51,661 bases of DNA, from contig DXEF01000057.1 of NCBI GenBank assembly GCA_019115085.1, positions 1-51,661 of the forward strand, read 5' to 3'. Below the pieces are notes generated by a model, which saw only the letters and a list, made by a program, of their open reading frames with translations, was not told the DNA's origin and did not search any database. Source of the DNA: Candidatus Agathobaculum pullicola (GTDB taxonomy: Bacteria; Bacillota; Clostridia; Oscillospirales; Butyricicoccaceae). Positions 1-8,384 of this stretch are shown here, in pieces (positions within the stretch are counted from its first letter, which is position 1; each line of letters starts with the position of its first letter). The position numbers and the translations under genes were made by a program.

Positions 1-1241
1 GTGACCGACTCGTCCGGCAGACCGAGCGACAGGGAAAAACCGCGCGACTCGATTTCCGGGTACTTTTCCGCCAGATAGCTTTTGCAGAATTCGCATAGAT
101 CAGCGGTTTCCGCCTGCAAAACATAGTCCGGATGGTCAAGGCGGACGTAATCAAACAGGGAGTTCATCAAAACGGTGCTGTCTGAGGCCTTGCGGCAGAT
201 GGTTTCCAGATATTGCTGCTGCTTGTCGGACGGAACCACGCCGTCGACCAGCGCCTGCGCATAGCCTTGAATGACGGTTAGCGGCGTTTTCAAATCGTGG
301 GAAAGGTCGGCGAGCATGCGTTGTTTGTCCTCATTGGCCGCCTGCTTTTCTGCACTGACCTGCTCCAGTCGGTCGAGCAGATGGGTGAAACTGTCGGTCA
401 CCTGCCGAAATTCGATGGGAAGGGTTTCGATGTTCACCTCCACCCGACGGCCTGTGCCGTAAGCGACAATTGCTTTGTGCAGCGGCAGGATGGAGCGGCG
501 GATCTTACGGCTGAACAGAATGGCAAGCAGAAGGATGATCAGCAGAATGATGGGGAGCGAGAGCAGCGACAACCGATTGGCGCTCTCCAGTGCTTTGAGA
601 TAGGCGGTTTCGGTAAAGCGCGGACAAACAAAAACCAGTGTGCGCTCTTCGCCGGTCGCAGTGCTGTAAACCGCCTTGGAAATATCCCACTGCCCCTGAT
701 AAATGCCTTGCAGCAATTCAAATTCCCGGTCGGATAATTGCTCCAGCCAAGGAAATAAATCGCCTTCGACAATCCGGTAATTTTCGTCGACAATGCAGTA
801 ATCCAAAAAATCCGCCTCGCCGTTTTCTCTGTCATAGCGGTGCAGCGCAATATAGTAATAGCCTTCTTTCGGCATATCGGCCATTTCCTGCACGGTGTAG
901 TACAGGTCGGAATCATACTCGTTAATCATCCAGAGGTCATCTGCGTGAAAATGCTCTTTAAACTCGTTGTCTGAGACATAAAGAATACTGCTGTCTGCGT
1001 CAAACACCATAAAAGCGCAGCCGTTAAAGCGGCGCATGGGAATGGAGGCAAAATCATCCTGTTCCAGCGCGTCGAGGTATTGCAGCATCGTACCGAGAGA
1101 AGGAAAGGCATTATCCAGACGCATGGAAATCAGTGCGTTGAGTGCGGCGTTGCTGATAAATACCAGCAGCGAACAGAGGATGAAATAGGAAATGCAGGTG
1201 CGAAGAAAACTTTTGCCCAGCAGCAGTTTATTGGTCTTCAA
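1..1241 (-). CDS. Sensor histidine kinase, 3' end outside window
   Basis: Membrane sensor kinase of a two-component system; it should phosphorylate the response regulator encoded just upstream (1228-1926). About 413 residues are visible. There is an N-terminal membrane segment (about 10-32), an extracytoplasmic sensor region of roughly 190 residues, a second membrane segment ending in a basic stretch (about 228-252), a HAMP-like linker, and the H-box LSHDLKTPLTV with phospho-acceptor His near residue 315. The ATP-binding domain lies beyond the window edge. I place the start at a TTG (1241-1239), because no ATG precedes the first membrane helix and a G-rich stretch (GGGGGTGG) sits about 8 bases upstream. 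This start overlaps the last codons of the regulator gene, implying translational coupling. The signal sensed cannot be told; the adjacent MATE gene suggests a drug or envelope stress, which is inference. Confidence 0.88.
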   Translation of the reverse strand, partial: MKTNKLLLGKSFLRTCISYFILCSLLVFISNAALNALISMRLDNAFPSLGTMLQYLDALEQDDFASIPMRRFNGCAFMVFDADSSILYVSDNEFKEHFHADDLWMINEYDSDLYYTVQEMADMPKEGYYYIALHRYDRENGEADFLDYCIVDENYRIVEGDLFPWLEQLSDREFELLQGIYQGQWDISKAVYSTATGEERTLVFVCPRFTETAYLKALESANRLSLLSLPIILLIILLLAILFSRKIRRSILPLHKAIVAYGTGRRVEVNIETLPIEFRQVTDSFTHLLDRLEQVSAEKQAANEDKQRMLADLSHDLKTPLTVIQGYAQALVDGVVPSDKQQQYLETICRKASDSTVLMNSLFDYVRLDHPDYVLQAETADLCEFCKSYLAEKYPEIESRGFSLSLGLPDESV

Positions 1242-1926
1242 TTTTGTAACCCACCCCCCTGACTGTTTTGATATACTGCGGATTGGCCGGATCGTGCTCT
1301 ATCTTGGCGCGCAGGTTGGAGATATGCACCATCATGGTGCTGTCATCGCTCTCGTAAAAGGTGCCGCCCACACATTCATACAGCTGCGCGCGGGTGAATA
1401 CCCGGCCGGGGCAACGCATCATTTCCGCAATGATTTTCAGCTCAGTGGACGTCAGTGGCACGGTCAGGCCGTTTTTCTGCAGCACGAATTTATCGGTGTC
1501 CAGTTCCAGCTCACCGACAGAAAGAACGCGCGGCGCAGCAGTAGGCACGCTATCCGAACCGAGTTGATAATACCGACGCAGCGCGGATTTGACATAGGCA
1601 ACGACCTCGAGCGCGTTGAAGGGCTTGGTGATATAGGCGTCCGCGCCAATGTTCAGCCCGAGCACCTTGTCTGTGTCCATGCTTTTGGCTGACAGAATGA
1701 TAATGGGCAGGTTACTGAATTCGCGCACGCGCTGGATCAGCTCATACCCGTTCAGGCCGGGCATCATAATATCCACCAGCGCCAGCGAGATCCCGCCCGC
1801 CCGGATGCGCTCAAGCGCCTCGGCGCCGTCCATGACGGACTGCACGGAAAACTCGCTGCTCAGATATAGCGTCAGCAGTTCGATGATGTCGCGGTCATCC
1901 TCGGCAATCAGAATGGTATATTTCAA
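1228..1926 (-). CDS. OmpR/PhoB-family response regulator
   Basis: DNA-binding response regulator, 232 residues, the usual length for the family. The receiver domain (about 3-115) shows the acidic pair E9/D10-D11, phospho-acceptor D52 in LALVDIMMPG, a conserved Thr/Ser position (ILSAKS) and a Lys (ITKPF). The C-terminal winged-helix domain (about 135-230) ends in the typical RGVGYKI motif. It is the first gene of an operon with the kinase at 1-1241 and overlaps it by 14 bases. The ATG at 1926 is preceded by an AGAGA-type site. Divergent transcription from the MATE gene raises the possibility that it regulates that exporter; this is inferred only from position. Confidence 0.93.
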   Translation of the reverse strand: MKYTILIAEDDRDIIELLTLYLSSEFSVQSVMDGAEALERIRAGGISLALVDIMMPGLNGYELIQRVREFSNLPIIILSAKSMDTDKVLGLNIGADAYITKPFNALEVVAYVKSALRRYYQLGSDSVPTAAPRVLSVGELELDTDKFVLQKNGLTVPLTSTELKIIAEMMRCPGRVFTRAQLYECVGGTFYESDDSTMMVHISNLRAKIEHDPANPQYIKTVRGVGYKIEDQ

Positions 1927-2008
1927 GATTCTCTCTCCGTTTCCGCTGCCCGGCGGATAAATCCGCCGGAAATCCTTTTATTGACAGACACCTAATGTGC
2001 TTTTCTTA

Positions 2009-2037
2009 ATACTACTATAATCTTCCACCAATAGCAA
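2009..2037 (-). promoter_or_regulatory. Likely promoter of the response regulator/kinase operon
   Basis: On the minus strand, TTGCTA (2037-2032) and TAGTAT (2014-2009) are separated by 17 bases, a reasonable sigma-A type match, about 80 bases upstream of the regulator ATG. Seen by eye only. Confidence 0.4.
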
Positions 2038-2057
2038 GGGTGACCGAGGGAAAAGGA

Positions 2058-2087
2058 TTGACAGAGTCTTTTAGCAGGGCTTAAGAT
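2058..2087 (+). promoter_or_regulatory. Candidate promoter of the MATE gene
   Basis: TTGACA (2058-2063), an 18-base spacer, then TAAGAT (2082-2087). If used, the transcript begins near 2094, after the first in-frame ATG (2089). That supports translation from 2110 or 2116, but leaves a very short 5' leader. Confidence 0.35.
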
Positions 2088-2115
2088 TATGCAGGGAAAG
2101 AAAGGATGTATGGAA

Positions 2116-3477
2116 ATGAGGAAGTCTTATGAAATCGACATGACGCGCGGGCCGCTGCTGAGTCGGCTTCTGCTGTTTGCGCTGCCGCTGATTTGTTCGG
2201 GCGTGCTGCAGCTGTTGTTCAACGCAGCGGATATCGTGGTTGTCGGTCGGTTTGCGGGCAGCCACGCGATGGCCGCGGTTGGCTCCACCAGCTCGCTGAT
2301 CAACCTGCTGGTCAATTTTTTTATCGGCATTTCGGTCGGCGCAAACGTGCTGGTGGCGCGCTTTTGCGGCGCCAACGACTTTGACGATGCGCAGGAAACC
2401 GTGCAGACCGCTTTGATTACTGCGGTGGCAGGCGGTGTAATCCTGATTGTGGCAGGCATCTGTCTGGCGCGGCCCATGCTGGTGTGGATGGCGACGCCGG
2501 CGGAGGTGCTGGATCAGGCGGTACTGTACATGCGTATTTACTTTATCGGCATGCCCGCGACCATGCTGTATAACTTCGGTGCGGCGATTTTGCGCGCGGT
2601 GGGTGATACCCGGCGTCCGCTGTATTTTCTGCTGCTGAGCGGCGCGGTGAATGTGGTGTGCAACCTGTTTTTCGTTATCGTGCTGCATATGGGTGTGGCG
2701 GGCGTTGCCACGGCAACCGTGATTGCGCAGGTGATTTCTGCGGTGCTGATTGTACTGTGTCTGATGCGGGTGGACGGCATGTGTAACGTCAACCTCAAGC
2801 GGCTGCGGTTTCATCGGGACAAATTCGCCCGCATCATGCAGGTTGGACTGCCGGCGGGTCTGCAAAGTGTGATTTTCAATATCTCAAACGTGCTGATTCA
2901 GTCGTCTATCAACTCGTTCGGCGCGATTGCGGTCGCGGGCAACACCGCGGCAAGTAACATCGAAGGCTTTGTCTATACCTCGATGAATGCGTTGTATCAA
3001 ACCTCGCTCAGCTTTACCAGCCAGAATCTCGGCGCAAAGCAGTACCATCGCATCGATCAGGTACTGGTGCGCTGTCTGGTGATGGTTATTTTGATCGGCG
3101 TGGTGCTGGGCAACGGCGCGCACCTGCTGGGACAAAGCCTGCTGGGCATATATTCCACAGATCCGGAGGTTATCACCTACGGCATGATGCGTCTGGGTGT
3201 GGTAAGCGTCACCTATTGCCTGTGTGGTATGATGGATGTGGTCGCGGGCAGCGTGCGTGGCCTTGGGTATTCCATCCTACCGATGCTGGTGTCGCTGTCA
3301 GGTGCGTGTGTGTTTCGTATTATTTGGATTTTCACTGTGTTCCGGTGGCAGCACACACTGTTTAGCCTGTATGTGTCCTATCCGATTTCGTGGACACTGA
3401 CCATCTGTGCGCATGTGGCGTGTTATTTCGTGGTACGGCGGCGGGTCTTTCCAAAGGCTGAAGGGCAGACCGCATGA
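2116..3477 (+). CDS. MATE-family efflux transporter
   Basis: Multidrug and toxin extrusion (MATE, NorM/DinF superfamily) antiporter of the cytoplasmic membrane, exporting organic cations or drugs in exchange for Na+ or H+. About 453 residues with some 12 hydrophobic segments. Family-typical stretches are the N-terminal TRGPLLSRLLLFALPLICSG and LFNAADIVVVGRF, plus the internal repeat beginning FARIMQVGLPAGLQS, reflecting the two six-helix halves. Three in-frame ATGs exist (2089, 2110, 2116). I prefer 2116 because GAAAGAAAGGA (2095-2106) sits 9 bases upstream. The gene diverges from the two-component system and is closed by a strong terminator. The substrate is unknown. Confidence 0.93.
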   Translation: MRKSYEIDMTRGPLLSRLLLFALPLICSGVLQLLFNAADIVVVGRFAGSHAMAAVGSTSSLINLLVNFFIGISVGANVLVARFCGANDFDDAQETVQTALITAVAGGVILIVAGICLARPMLVWMATPAEVLDQAVLYMRIYFIGMPATMLYNFGAAILRAVGDTRRPLYFLLLSGAVNVVCNLFFVIVLHMGVAGVATATVIAQVISAVLIVLCLMRVDGMCNVNLKRLRFHRDKFARIMQVGLPAGLQSVIFNISNVLIQSSINSFGAIAVAGNTAASNIEGFVYTSMNALYQTSLSFTSQNLGAKQYHRIDQVLVRCLVMVILIGVVLGNGAHLLGQSLLGIYSTDPEVITYGMMRLGVVSVTYCLCGMMDVVAGSVRGLGYSILPMLVSLSGACVFRIIWIFTVFRWQHTLFSLYVSYPISWTLTICAHVACYFVVRRRVFPKAEGQTA

Positions 3478-3526
3478 AAAAGAGCGTGCAAACCGGAAAA
3501 CGGTTTGCACGCTCTTTTGTTTTTTT
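3478..3526 (+). terminator. Intrinsic terminator after the MATE gene
   Basis: A long perfect stem (AAGAGCGTGCAAACCG and its complement, small GAAAA loop) is followed by TTTTGTTTTTTT. It begins immediately after the stop codon. Confidence 0.92.
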
Positions 3527-3641
3527 CGTGGTGGGACGCAGTCCGTGCGGTGAAATGGCCTTTCTGATATCCTCAGCATAGCATTACGTGGGGGCGCGTG
3601 CAAGCGGAGGATAAAAATTTGACCGGCCGATGAAAAAAAGC

Positions 3642-3670
3642 TGGGCATCTGTCGGCGCATATGATATAAT
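3642..3670 (+). promoter_or_regulatory. Likely promoter of the EIIC-like gene
   Basis: Perfect TATAAT (3665-3670) with TGGGCA (3642-3647, 4 of 6 matches to TTGACA) at 17-base spacing, about 65 bases upstream of the chosen start. Confidence 0.45.
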
Positions 3671-3737
3671 GGGTCGGAAAGCTGTCTTGACAGCAAAATT
3701 GACATATTGCCGCACGACGCGGAAAAGAAGGGGTAAC

Positions 3738-4826
3738 ATGGACAAGGTAAAAGAATTTCTCAAACGCAAGGATATCGTGATTTCGGTCAAACGATACGGT
3801 ATTGATGCGCTCGGTGCGATGGCGCAGGGCCTATTCTGTTCTCTGCTGATTGGTACCATTATCGACACGGTGGGCAAGCAGCTGGGTATCCCGTTTCTGA
3901 CGATGACGGTCGCGACGGTAAACGACACGGCGTATACGGTTGGCTCACTGGCTTCGGCCATGAGCGGTCCGGCGATGGCGGTTGCCATTGGCTATGCGCT
4001 GCGCTGTCCGCCGCTGGTGCTGTTTTCGCTTATCAGCGTGGGTTTTGCGTCCAATGCGCTGGGCGGTGCGGGCGGACCGCTCGCCGTGCTGTTTGTGGCA
4101 ATTTTTGCGGCGGAGCTTGGTAAGGCAGTCGCGGGTGAAACGCGCATTGATATTCTGGTTACACCGTTGGTGACGATTGGTGTGGGCGTAGCACTTTCCG
4201 CATGGTGGGCGCCTGCGCTGGGTGCTGCGGCGATGCAGGTGGGCAGTCTCATCATGTGGGCAACCAATTTGCAGCCGTTCCTAATGGGTATTCTGGTGTC
4301 CGTGCTGGTCGGCGTGGCGCTGACGCTGCCGATTTCCTCGGCCGCTATCTGCGCGGCGCTCGGCTTGACCGGCTTGGCCGGCGGTGCGGCGGTTGCGGGC
4401 TGCTGTGCGCAGATGGTCGGCTTTGCGGTCATGTCTTTCCCGGAAAACCGCTGGGGCGGTCTGGTATCGCAGGGCATTGGCACCTCCATGCTGCAAATGG
4501 GCAACATTGTGAAAAATCCGCGCATCTGGATTGCACCCATTCTGACTTCGGCCATCACCGGTCCGATTGCAACCTGCCTGTTCCGGCTGGAGATGAACGG
4601 CCCGCCGGTATCCTCCGGCATGGGCACTTGCGGTTTGGTAGGTCAGATTGGTGTGTATACCGGCTGGCTGGATGATGTGGCTGCCGGCGTCAGGACGGCG
4701 GTTGGCGCGCAGGATTGGGTCGGTCTGGTGCTGATTTCGTTCATACTGCCCGCAGTGCTGTGTCCGCTCATCAATCTGGCGCTGCGCCGCATCGGCTGGG
4801 TGAAAGACGGCGATATGACATTATAA
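3738..4826 (+). CDS. PTS EIIC-like membrane transporter (PTS_EIIC_2 family)
   Basis: Integral membrane protein of 362 residues with about ten hydrophobic segments, matching from memory the PTS_EIIC_2 family of stand-alone EIIC-like permeases. Small-residue-rich helices (GSLASAMSGPAMAVAIGYAL, LPISSAAICAALGLTGLAGG) and a conserved-looking loop (NGPPVSSGMGTCGLVGQIG) are visible. No EIIA or EIIB domain or gene lies nearby, so whether it works as a true sugar PTS component is open. Start at 3738 follows AAGAAGGGG. An in-frame ATG at 3630 is rejected because the promoter lies inside that extension. Flanked by terminators, so monocistronic. Confidence 0.8.
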   Translation: MDKVKEFLKRKDIVISVKRYGIDALGAMAQGLFCSLLIGTIIDTVGKQLGIPFLTMTVATVNDTAYTVGSLASAMSGPAMAVAIGYALRCPPLVLFSLISVGFASNALGGAGGPLAVLFVAIFAAELGKAVAGETRIDILVTPLVTIGVGVALSAWWAPALGAAAMQVGSLIMWATNLQPFLMGILVSVLVGVALTLPISSAAICAALGLTGLAGGAAVAGCCAQMVGFAVMSFPENRWGGLVSQGIGTSMLQMGNIVKNPRIWIAPILTSAITGPIATCLFRLEMNGPPVSSGMGTCGLVGQIGVYTGWLDDVAAGVRTAVGAQDWVGLVLISFILPAVLCPLINLALRRIGWVKDGDMTL

Positions 4827-4855
4827 AAAGAGGAGGCCGTGCGGCCTCCTCCTTT
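4825..4855. terminator. Bidirectional terminator between convergent genes
   Basis: GAGGAGGCC/GGCCTCCTC stem with a GTGC loop lies between the convergent EIIC-like and DUF554 genes. The T-run is better on the minus strand (CTCTTTTTATA), so it probably serves mainly the DUF554 gene. Confidence 0.8.
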
Positions 4856-4860
4856 CATGC

Positions 4861-5607
4861 TCACAGTGTGCCCAGCGCGGGAAAAAAACGCGCGAGAAAG
4901 AAGAAAATGATAGGAAAGAGCACGGCGGGCAGTAGGTTGCCGACCTTGACCTTTTTGTCAAACATCAGGTTAAAGCCGATGGCGAAAATCAGCACCGAGC
5001 CGATGCAGGATATCTGGCTGATGAGCGCGTCGGTCAGCCACGGGCGGATGAATCGCGCCAGCAGCGTGATGCCGCCCTGATAGAGGAAAAGCGGCAGGAT
5101 GGACAGGTAAACCCCCTTGCCCAGTGACGCTGCGAAAATCACGGAGGATACACCGTCGAGCACCGCTTTGGCAATCAGAATGGAGGGGTTGCCGTTCAGC
5201 CCATCCTCGAGCGCGCCCACAATTGCCATAGCGCCCACGCAGAACAGCAGAGATGCGGCCACAAAGCCCTGCACGAACTTTCCGTCCTCGCTGCTGCCGG
5301 AAAAGCGGGTCTGACACCACGAGCCGAAATCGTTGAGTCGTGTTTCGATATCCAGCGCTTCACCGACAACCGCGCCCAACACCAGACTGAGCACCAGCAG
5401 CATGGTATGCTGCGTGGAAAGCGCGCCGCCCTCGATGGTCAGAAGACCGCTCGCCGCGCCGCCGATGCCAATGAAAAATGTACATAGGCCGAGCGCCTGC
5501 ATGATGGTGGTTTCAAAACGCCGCGGCAGTCCGCCCTTGAGAAAAACGCCGAGTGTGGTGCCTGCGGCGATGGTGGCGCAGTTGACTATGGTGCCAAGTC
5601 CGATCAT
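4861..5607 (-). CDS. DUF554 family membrane protein (YqgA/YdfK-like)
   Basis: Predicted inner-membrane protein of 248 residues, the normal length for DUF554. The N-terminus (MIGLGTIVNCATIAAGTTLG) and glycine-rich helices are typical; about six to seven membrane segments can be drawn. A central segment (AKAVLDGVSSVIFAASLG) matches the conserved family core. Function is not established; the family is usually annotated as a possible transporter. Monocistronic, with a good promoter upstream and a shared terminator downstream. Confidence 0.88.
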   Translation of the reverse strand: MIGLGTIVNCATIAAGTTLGVFLKGGLPRRFETTIMQALGLCTFFIGIGGAASGLLTIEGGALSTQHTMLLVLSLVLGAVVGEALDIETRLNDFGSWCQTRFSGSSEDGKFVQGFVAASLLFCVGAMAIVGALEDGLNGNPSILIAKAVLDGVSSVIFAASLGKGVYLSILPLFLYQGGITLLARFIRPWLTDALISQISCIGSVLIFAIGFNLMFDKKVKVGNLLPAVLFPIIFFFLARFFPALGTL

Positions 5608-5648
5608 GTTGTGTATTACCCCTCTTTTGCTTTACTATACTAAATTAA

Positions 5649-5677
5649 ATTGTACGGCAAAACAGGGTCAAAGTCAA
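5649..5677 (-). promoter_or_regulatory. Promoter of the DUF554 gene
   Basis: Minus strand TTGACT (5677-5672), 17-base spacer, TACAAT (5654-5649), about 40 bases upstream of the start codon; AGAGGGG serves as ribosome binding site. Confidence 0.6.
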
Positions 5678-5692
5678 ATGTTTTTCCTGCGT

Positions 5693-6406
5693 TCAGGTGC
5701 GGCGGCGGTATTCTTCATAGGCTGCAATCACAGCGGTGAGTACGGAGCAGAACAGGAAGATCACCCAGCCTGGATGCCACAGATTATAGAACACACCAAT
5801 GCACACATAAACTGCTGCTGCGACCGGAAACGCAATCGAGGCGAACAGATTGCTGATAGGGTGTCGCTTCTCATCCTCCCTATCGGGGATATCATCTTCG
5901 CCGTAGCCAAGACCGTGAAGCTCGCGATAATAGGCATCTTTTCGACCGGACAGGATGCACAAAGCCACGCCTGTCGCGATTATAGCGAACATCACAAAGG
6001 TGCCGAGTGTTTTGAGGTGCAGCGTATCATCAAAAAAAGAGCGGGTGAACGGCGACAGGATGAACAGCGCGACCGCGGTTGCAATCATAATGTGCTTGCG
6101 CGTTTGGTAGCGACCATACTCCTGTACAACGGCAGGGTCGGGCTGTGCGGTTTTCGCGTGCGGTACAGCGTCCGGCTCTGCGGATGCGGGCGCATCGGCA
6201 AAGCCGAATGTCTCGCGCAGTTCATCGGCTGAACCAATGGATGCAATGACAATGCCGGTCGCCTCGGCTTCGTTTTTGCCCTCTTTCAACAGGGTATGAT
6301 ACTTTTCTTCTAAATTCGACAGCATATCGGCTTTGATGCGCTGCGTGTCCGCGTTCTGCGGCAGTGTAGCGAACAATGCTTCTACATAGTTACGTATCAC
6401 TTCCAT
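5693..6406 (-). CDS. DUF1700/HAAS-type membrane protein, PadR partner
   Basis: 237 residues. The N-terminal 70 residues form a soluble helical region (IRNYVEALFATLPQNADTQRIKADML...EEKYHTLL) like the HAAS/DUF1700 domain commonly found next to PadR regulators. Four hydrophobic segments follow (about 105-125, 134-154, 185-205, 210-230). Its start overlaps the padR-like gene by 17 bases, so the two are translationally coupled. In such pairs the membrane protein is thought to be the regulated target and possibly a sensor of envelope stress; this is general knowledge of the arrangement and not shown here. SD GGAGG lies about 9 bases before the ATG. Confidence 0.78.
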   Translation of the reverse strand: MEVIRNYVEALFATLPQNADTQRIKADMLSNLEEKYHTLLKEGKNEAEATGIVIASIGSADELRETFGFADAPASAEPDAVPHAKTAQPDPAVVQEYGRYQTRKHIMIATAVALFILSPFTRSFFDDTLHLKTLGTFVMFAIIATGVALCILSGRKDAYYRELHGLGYGEDDIPDREDEKRHPISNLFASIAFPVAAAVYVCIGVFYNLWHPGWVIFLFCSVLTAVIAAYEEYRRRT

Positions 6407-6737
6407 GCTTCATATCCTCCTTTGCAAAACGGTCAACTACAGTTTTGAGCACGCGCCATTCCGCACATTTTGCGGCATAGGCGCGGCGTCCCTTCTCTGT
6501 GACGGTGTAATAGGTGCGCGGCCTGCCCTGTGTCTCACTGCCCTGATAGGGCACAATGCAGCCCTGTTTTTCCAGCCGTCCGAACGCGGAATACAGCGTC
6601 GTTTCCTTGATCGGGTACTCGCCGCCACTGCGCTGCTCGATTTCGCGGGAAATCGCATAGCCGTATGAATCCCCCTCGCACAGCAGGCACAGAATCAGCA
6701 TATCGTTATAACCGCGCATCACATCGCTGCCCAGCAT
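6390..6737 (-). CDS. PadR-family transcriptional regulator
   Basis: Winged-helix repressor, 115 residues, PadR-s1 type. Characteristic stretches are MLILCLLCEGDSYGYAISREI and the wing region TLYSAFGRLEKQGCI...GRPRTYYTVTEKGR. The start at 6737 is chosen because AAGGAGG lies 7 bases upstream and the family begins there; a longer in-frame ORF to 6800 would run through the promoter. Operon with the DUF1700-like gene. PadR proteins usually repress their own operon until a ligand or stress releases them. Confidence 0.93.
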   Translation of the reverse strand: MLGSDVMRGYNDMLILCLLCEGDSYGYAISREIEQRSGGEYPIKETTLYSAFGRLEKQGCIVPYQGSETQGRPRTYYTVTEKGRRAYAAKCAEWRVLKTVVDRFAKEDMKHGSDT

Positions 6738-6771
6738 GGCGTGCCTCCTTACTACTCTATCTGATGCAGTA

Positions 6772-6805
6772 ATCATAACATAGCTACTACGACAGGTCAA
6801 GTAGT
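6772..6805 (-). promoter_or_regulatory. padR operon promoter with candidate operator
   Basis: Minus strand TTGACC (6800-6795), 17-base spacer, TATGAT (6777-6772). An inverted repeat ACTAC-N10-GTAGT (6786-6790 / 6801-6805) overlaps the -35 box, the expected place for an autorepressor. Further CTACT motifs lie nearby at 6751-6758. Confidence 0.55.
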
Positions 6806-6821
6806 TTGCGGGGACTTTTAC

Positions 6822-6852
6822 AAAGTAAAAAGAGCGGCCCGGTCGGGCCGCT
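6822..6852 (-). terminator. Intrinsic terminator (G+C-rich stem)
   Basis: AGCGGCCC/GGGCCGCT stem. Read on the minus strand it is followed by CTTTTTACTTT. It lies between the zinc-ribbon gene and the padR promoter, so it ends transcription coming from the zinc-ribbon gene. Confidence 0.8.
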
Positions 6853-6864
6853 TTTCACGCGGTT

Positions 6865-7086
6865 TCAGCAGTTTTCTAAATCAATAATCAGTTTTTTACA
6901 GTAGGAACAGTGCCATGCACGCGCTTCGGCGCGCTGTGTGGGCGTATGGGAGCCGACCGTCAGCCCACCGCAGGCCCATAGGCCGAACAACATTTTCTTG
7001 TCCTGCGGCTGCCAACGCAGCGCTTTGTGGTCGCCCAACAGTTTGCCGTCGAGCATTTCTTTTCCGCAGTAGGGGCATTGCATCAT
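6865..7086 (-). CDS. Small zinc-ribbon protein (DUF6487-like)
   Basis: 73 residues. Two CxxC pairs, CPYCGKEM at the N-terminus and WHCSYCKKLIID near the C-terminus, flank a central segment (KALRWQPQDKK) and should bind one zinc ion. From memory this resembles the DUF6487/PF20097 family of small Firmicutes zinc ribbons of unknown function. SD AGGGAGG lies 9 bases upstream. Placed between tmcAL and a terminator, it may be cotranscribed with tmcAL, whose stop is 41 bases upstream. Confidence 0.75.
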   Translation of the reverse strand: MMQCPYCGKEMLDGKLLGDHKALRWQPQDKKMLFGLWACGGLTVGSHTPTQRAEARAWHCSYCKKLIIDLENC

Positions 7087-7126
7087 CGGTCATACCTCCC
7101 TTAAAAGATGTCGGTGAGTGAACAGA

Positions 7127-8332
7127 TCATGACAGGCAAAACGGAGATTTGCGGAAGTGGTCGCCGCCGACGCGCAGCGCGGCATCGGGATAGGCGAGGG
7201 CGTACAGGTCATCCGCGAGCACATCGTGCGCCAGAGCGGATTGCAGTGCATCCGGCAGTGTGCGTTCGGTGACCGGTTTAACGATGACCGGCAGCTTGCA
7301 GGTGTCTTTCATGCGTCGCAGGACCTCCCGGCCGCGCGCACCGACGGCCAGCACGCGGACATAGTCCGCGGTCGGCGGGACGCTGGTCGGCAGATCAAGC
7401 CACGCCCGCATGAGCGCGCGGCGCACCCGCGCGAGCGGATAGCGGCGGGCTTGGGCAGCAGCGCAGACCGCCGCAAAGCTCGTATGGTCGCGGATGGCGG
7501 CGCACAGGCGGTGTTCCAGTCCGTCGCCGCCGCAATAGCGGGCGAGCGCATCGGGCGTCAGCCGCCGCAGGTGTGCGAGGATGACTTGGTCGACCGCGTT
7601 TCGTGTTACCGGCGCTGCGCCCTGTTCTATCGCTTGTGTAAGCGCCGCAAACGATGCCTCTGGCATCAGCGGATGGCAGGCATCCGCATCGCCTTGTGCA
7701 ATCCGCTTACGAAGATAGGATGCTGAGGGCAGACCGTCCGCCGGGATATCGCTGTCATGCGCGCCGCCTGCACGTAAGACGGCAAGCGGCTGCACCGTGC
7801 TCTCGAGCGTGTCCAGCGCACACAGATATTCTATCGCAAGGGTGTTGTTGGGGCTGGTCAGCAGCGCGCCGGCTTCCGGGTCGGCTGCGCTGACCGCCTG
7901 CTGCATGGCGGCGGCATAGGGCAGCCCGGCCGCAAGGGCCTGCCGCAGCGCGTCTGTGTGTTCTCCTTCCGCGCGCGACAGGTCGGCCGCGCGGCGCAGC
8001 AGGGCAAGGTCGGCGCGCTCCGCGCCGAAAGAGAGATGCGTCACACAGCCCAGCGCGTCCAGCAGCGCGACTGCGCCGAACGCAAAACCGGACGCCGACC
8101 ACAGGCAGGCGGACAGCGGTGTTTCCAGCACCAGATCCACGCCGCACCGCACGGCAGCTTCGGCACGGAGGTACTTTTCCATAACCGCAAGGTCGCCGCG
8201 CTGGACAAAATTGCCGCTCATCGCGCACACAATGGCCGTGTCCGCGCCCAGCGCACAGCGGGTTTGGGCAAGGTGATGTGCGTGTCCTGCGTGGAACGGA
8301 TTATATTCGGCAACGATGCCGCAGACGGTCAT
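7127..8332 (-). CDS. tmcAL: tRNA(Met) cytidine acetate ligase TmcAL
   Basis: 401 residues. The N-terminal nucleotidyltransferase motif GIVAEYNPFHAGHAHHL (HIGH-like) and the SGNFVQRGDLAVM segment are diagnostic of the YlbM/TmcAL family. TmcAL uses ATP and acetate to form acetyl-adenylate and makes N4-acetylcytidine at the wobble position of elongator tRNA-Met. It is transcribed away from ackA, giving an acetate-using and an acetate-producing enzyme around one control region. SD AAAGGAG before the ATG. Confidence 0.92.
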   Translation of the reverse strand: MTVCGIVAEYNPFHAGHAHHLAQTRCALGADTAIVCAMSGNFVQRGDLAVMEKYLRAEAAVRCGVDLVLETPLSACLWSASGFAFGAVALLDALGCVTHLSFGAERADLALLRRAADLSRAEGEHTDALRQALAAGLPYAAAMQQAVSAADPEAGALLTSPNNTLAIEYLCALDTLESTVQPLAVLRAGGAHDSDIPADGLPSASYLRKRIAQGDADACHPLMPEASFAALTQAIEQGAAPVTRNAVDQVILAHLRRLTPDALARYCGGDGLEHRLCAAIRDHTSFAAVCAAAQARRYPLARVRRALMRAWLDLPTSVPPTADYVRVLAVGARGREVLRRMKDTCKLPVIVKPVTERTLPDALQSALAHDVLADDLYALAYPDAALRVGGDHFRKSPFCLS

Positions 8333-8384
8333 AAACAGGCTCCTTTAAATCGCAAATATATAGGGACACGGTATAAATTTTGGC

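Noticed and set aside
3609-3737. Micro-ORF (TTG ACC GGC CGA TGA) behind a good SD and a 36-residue in-frame extension of the EIIC-like gene
   Set aside because: The TATAAT promoter lies within the extension, so these codons are probably not transcribed; four codons are too few to judge.
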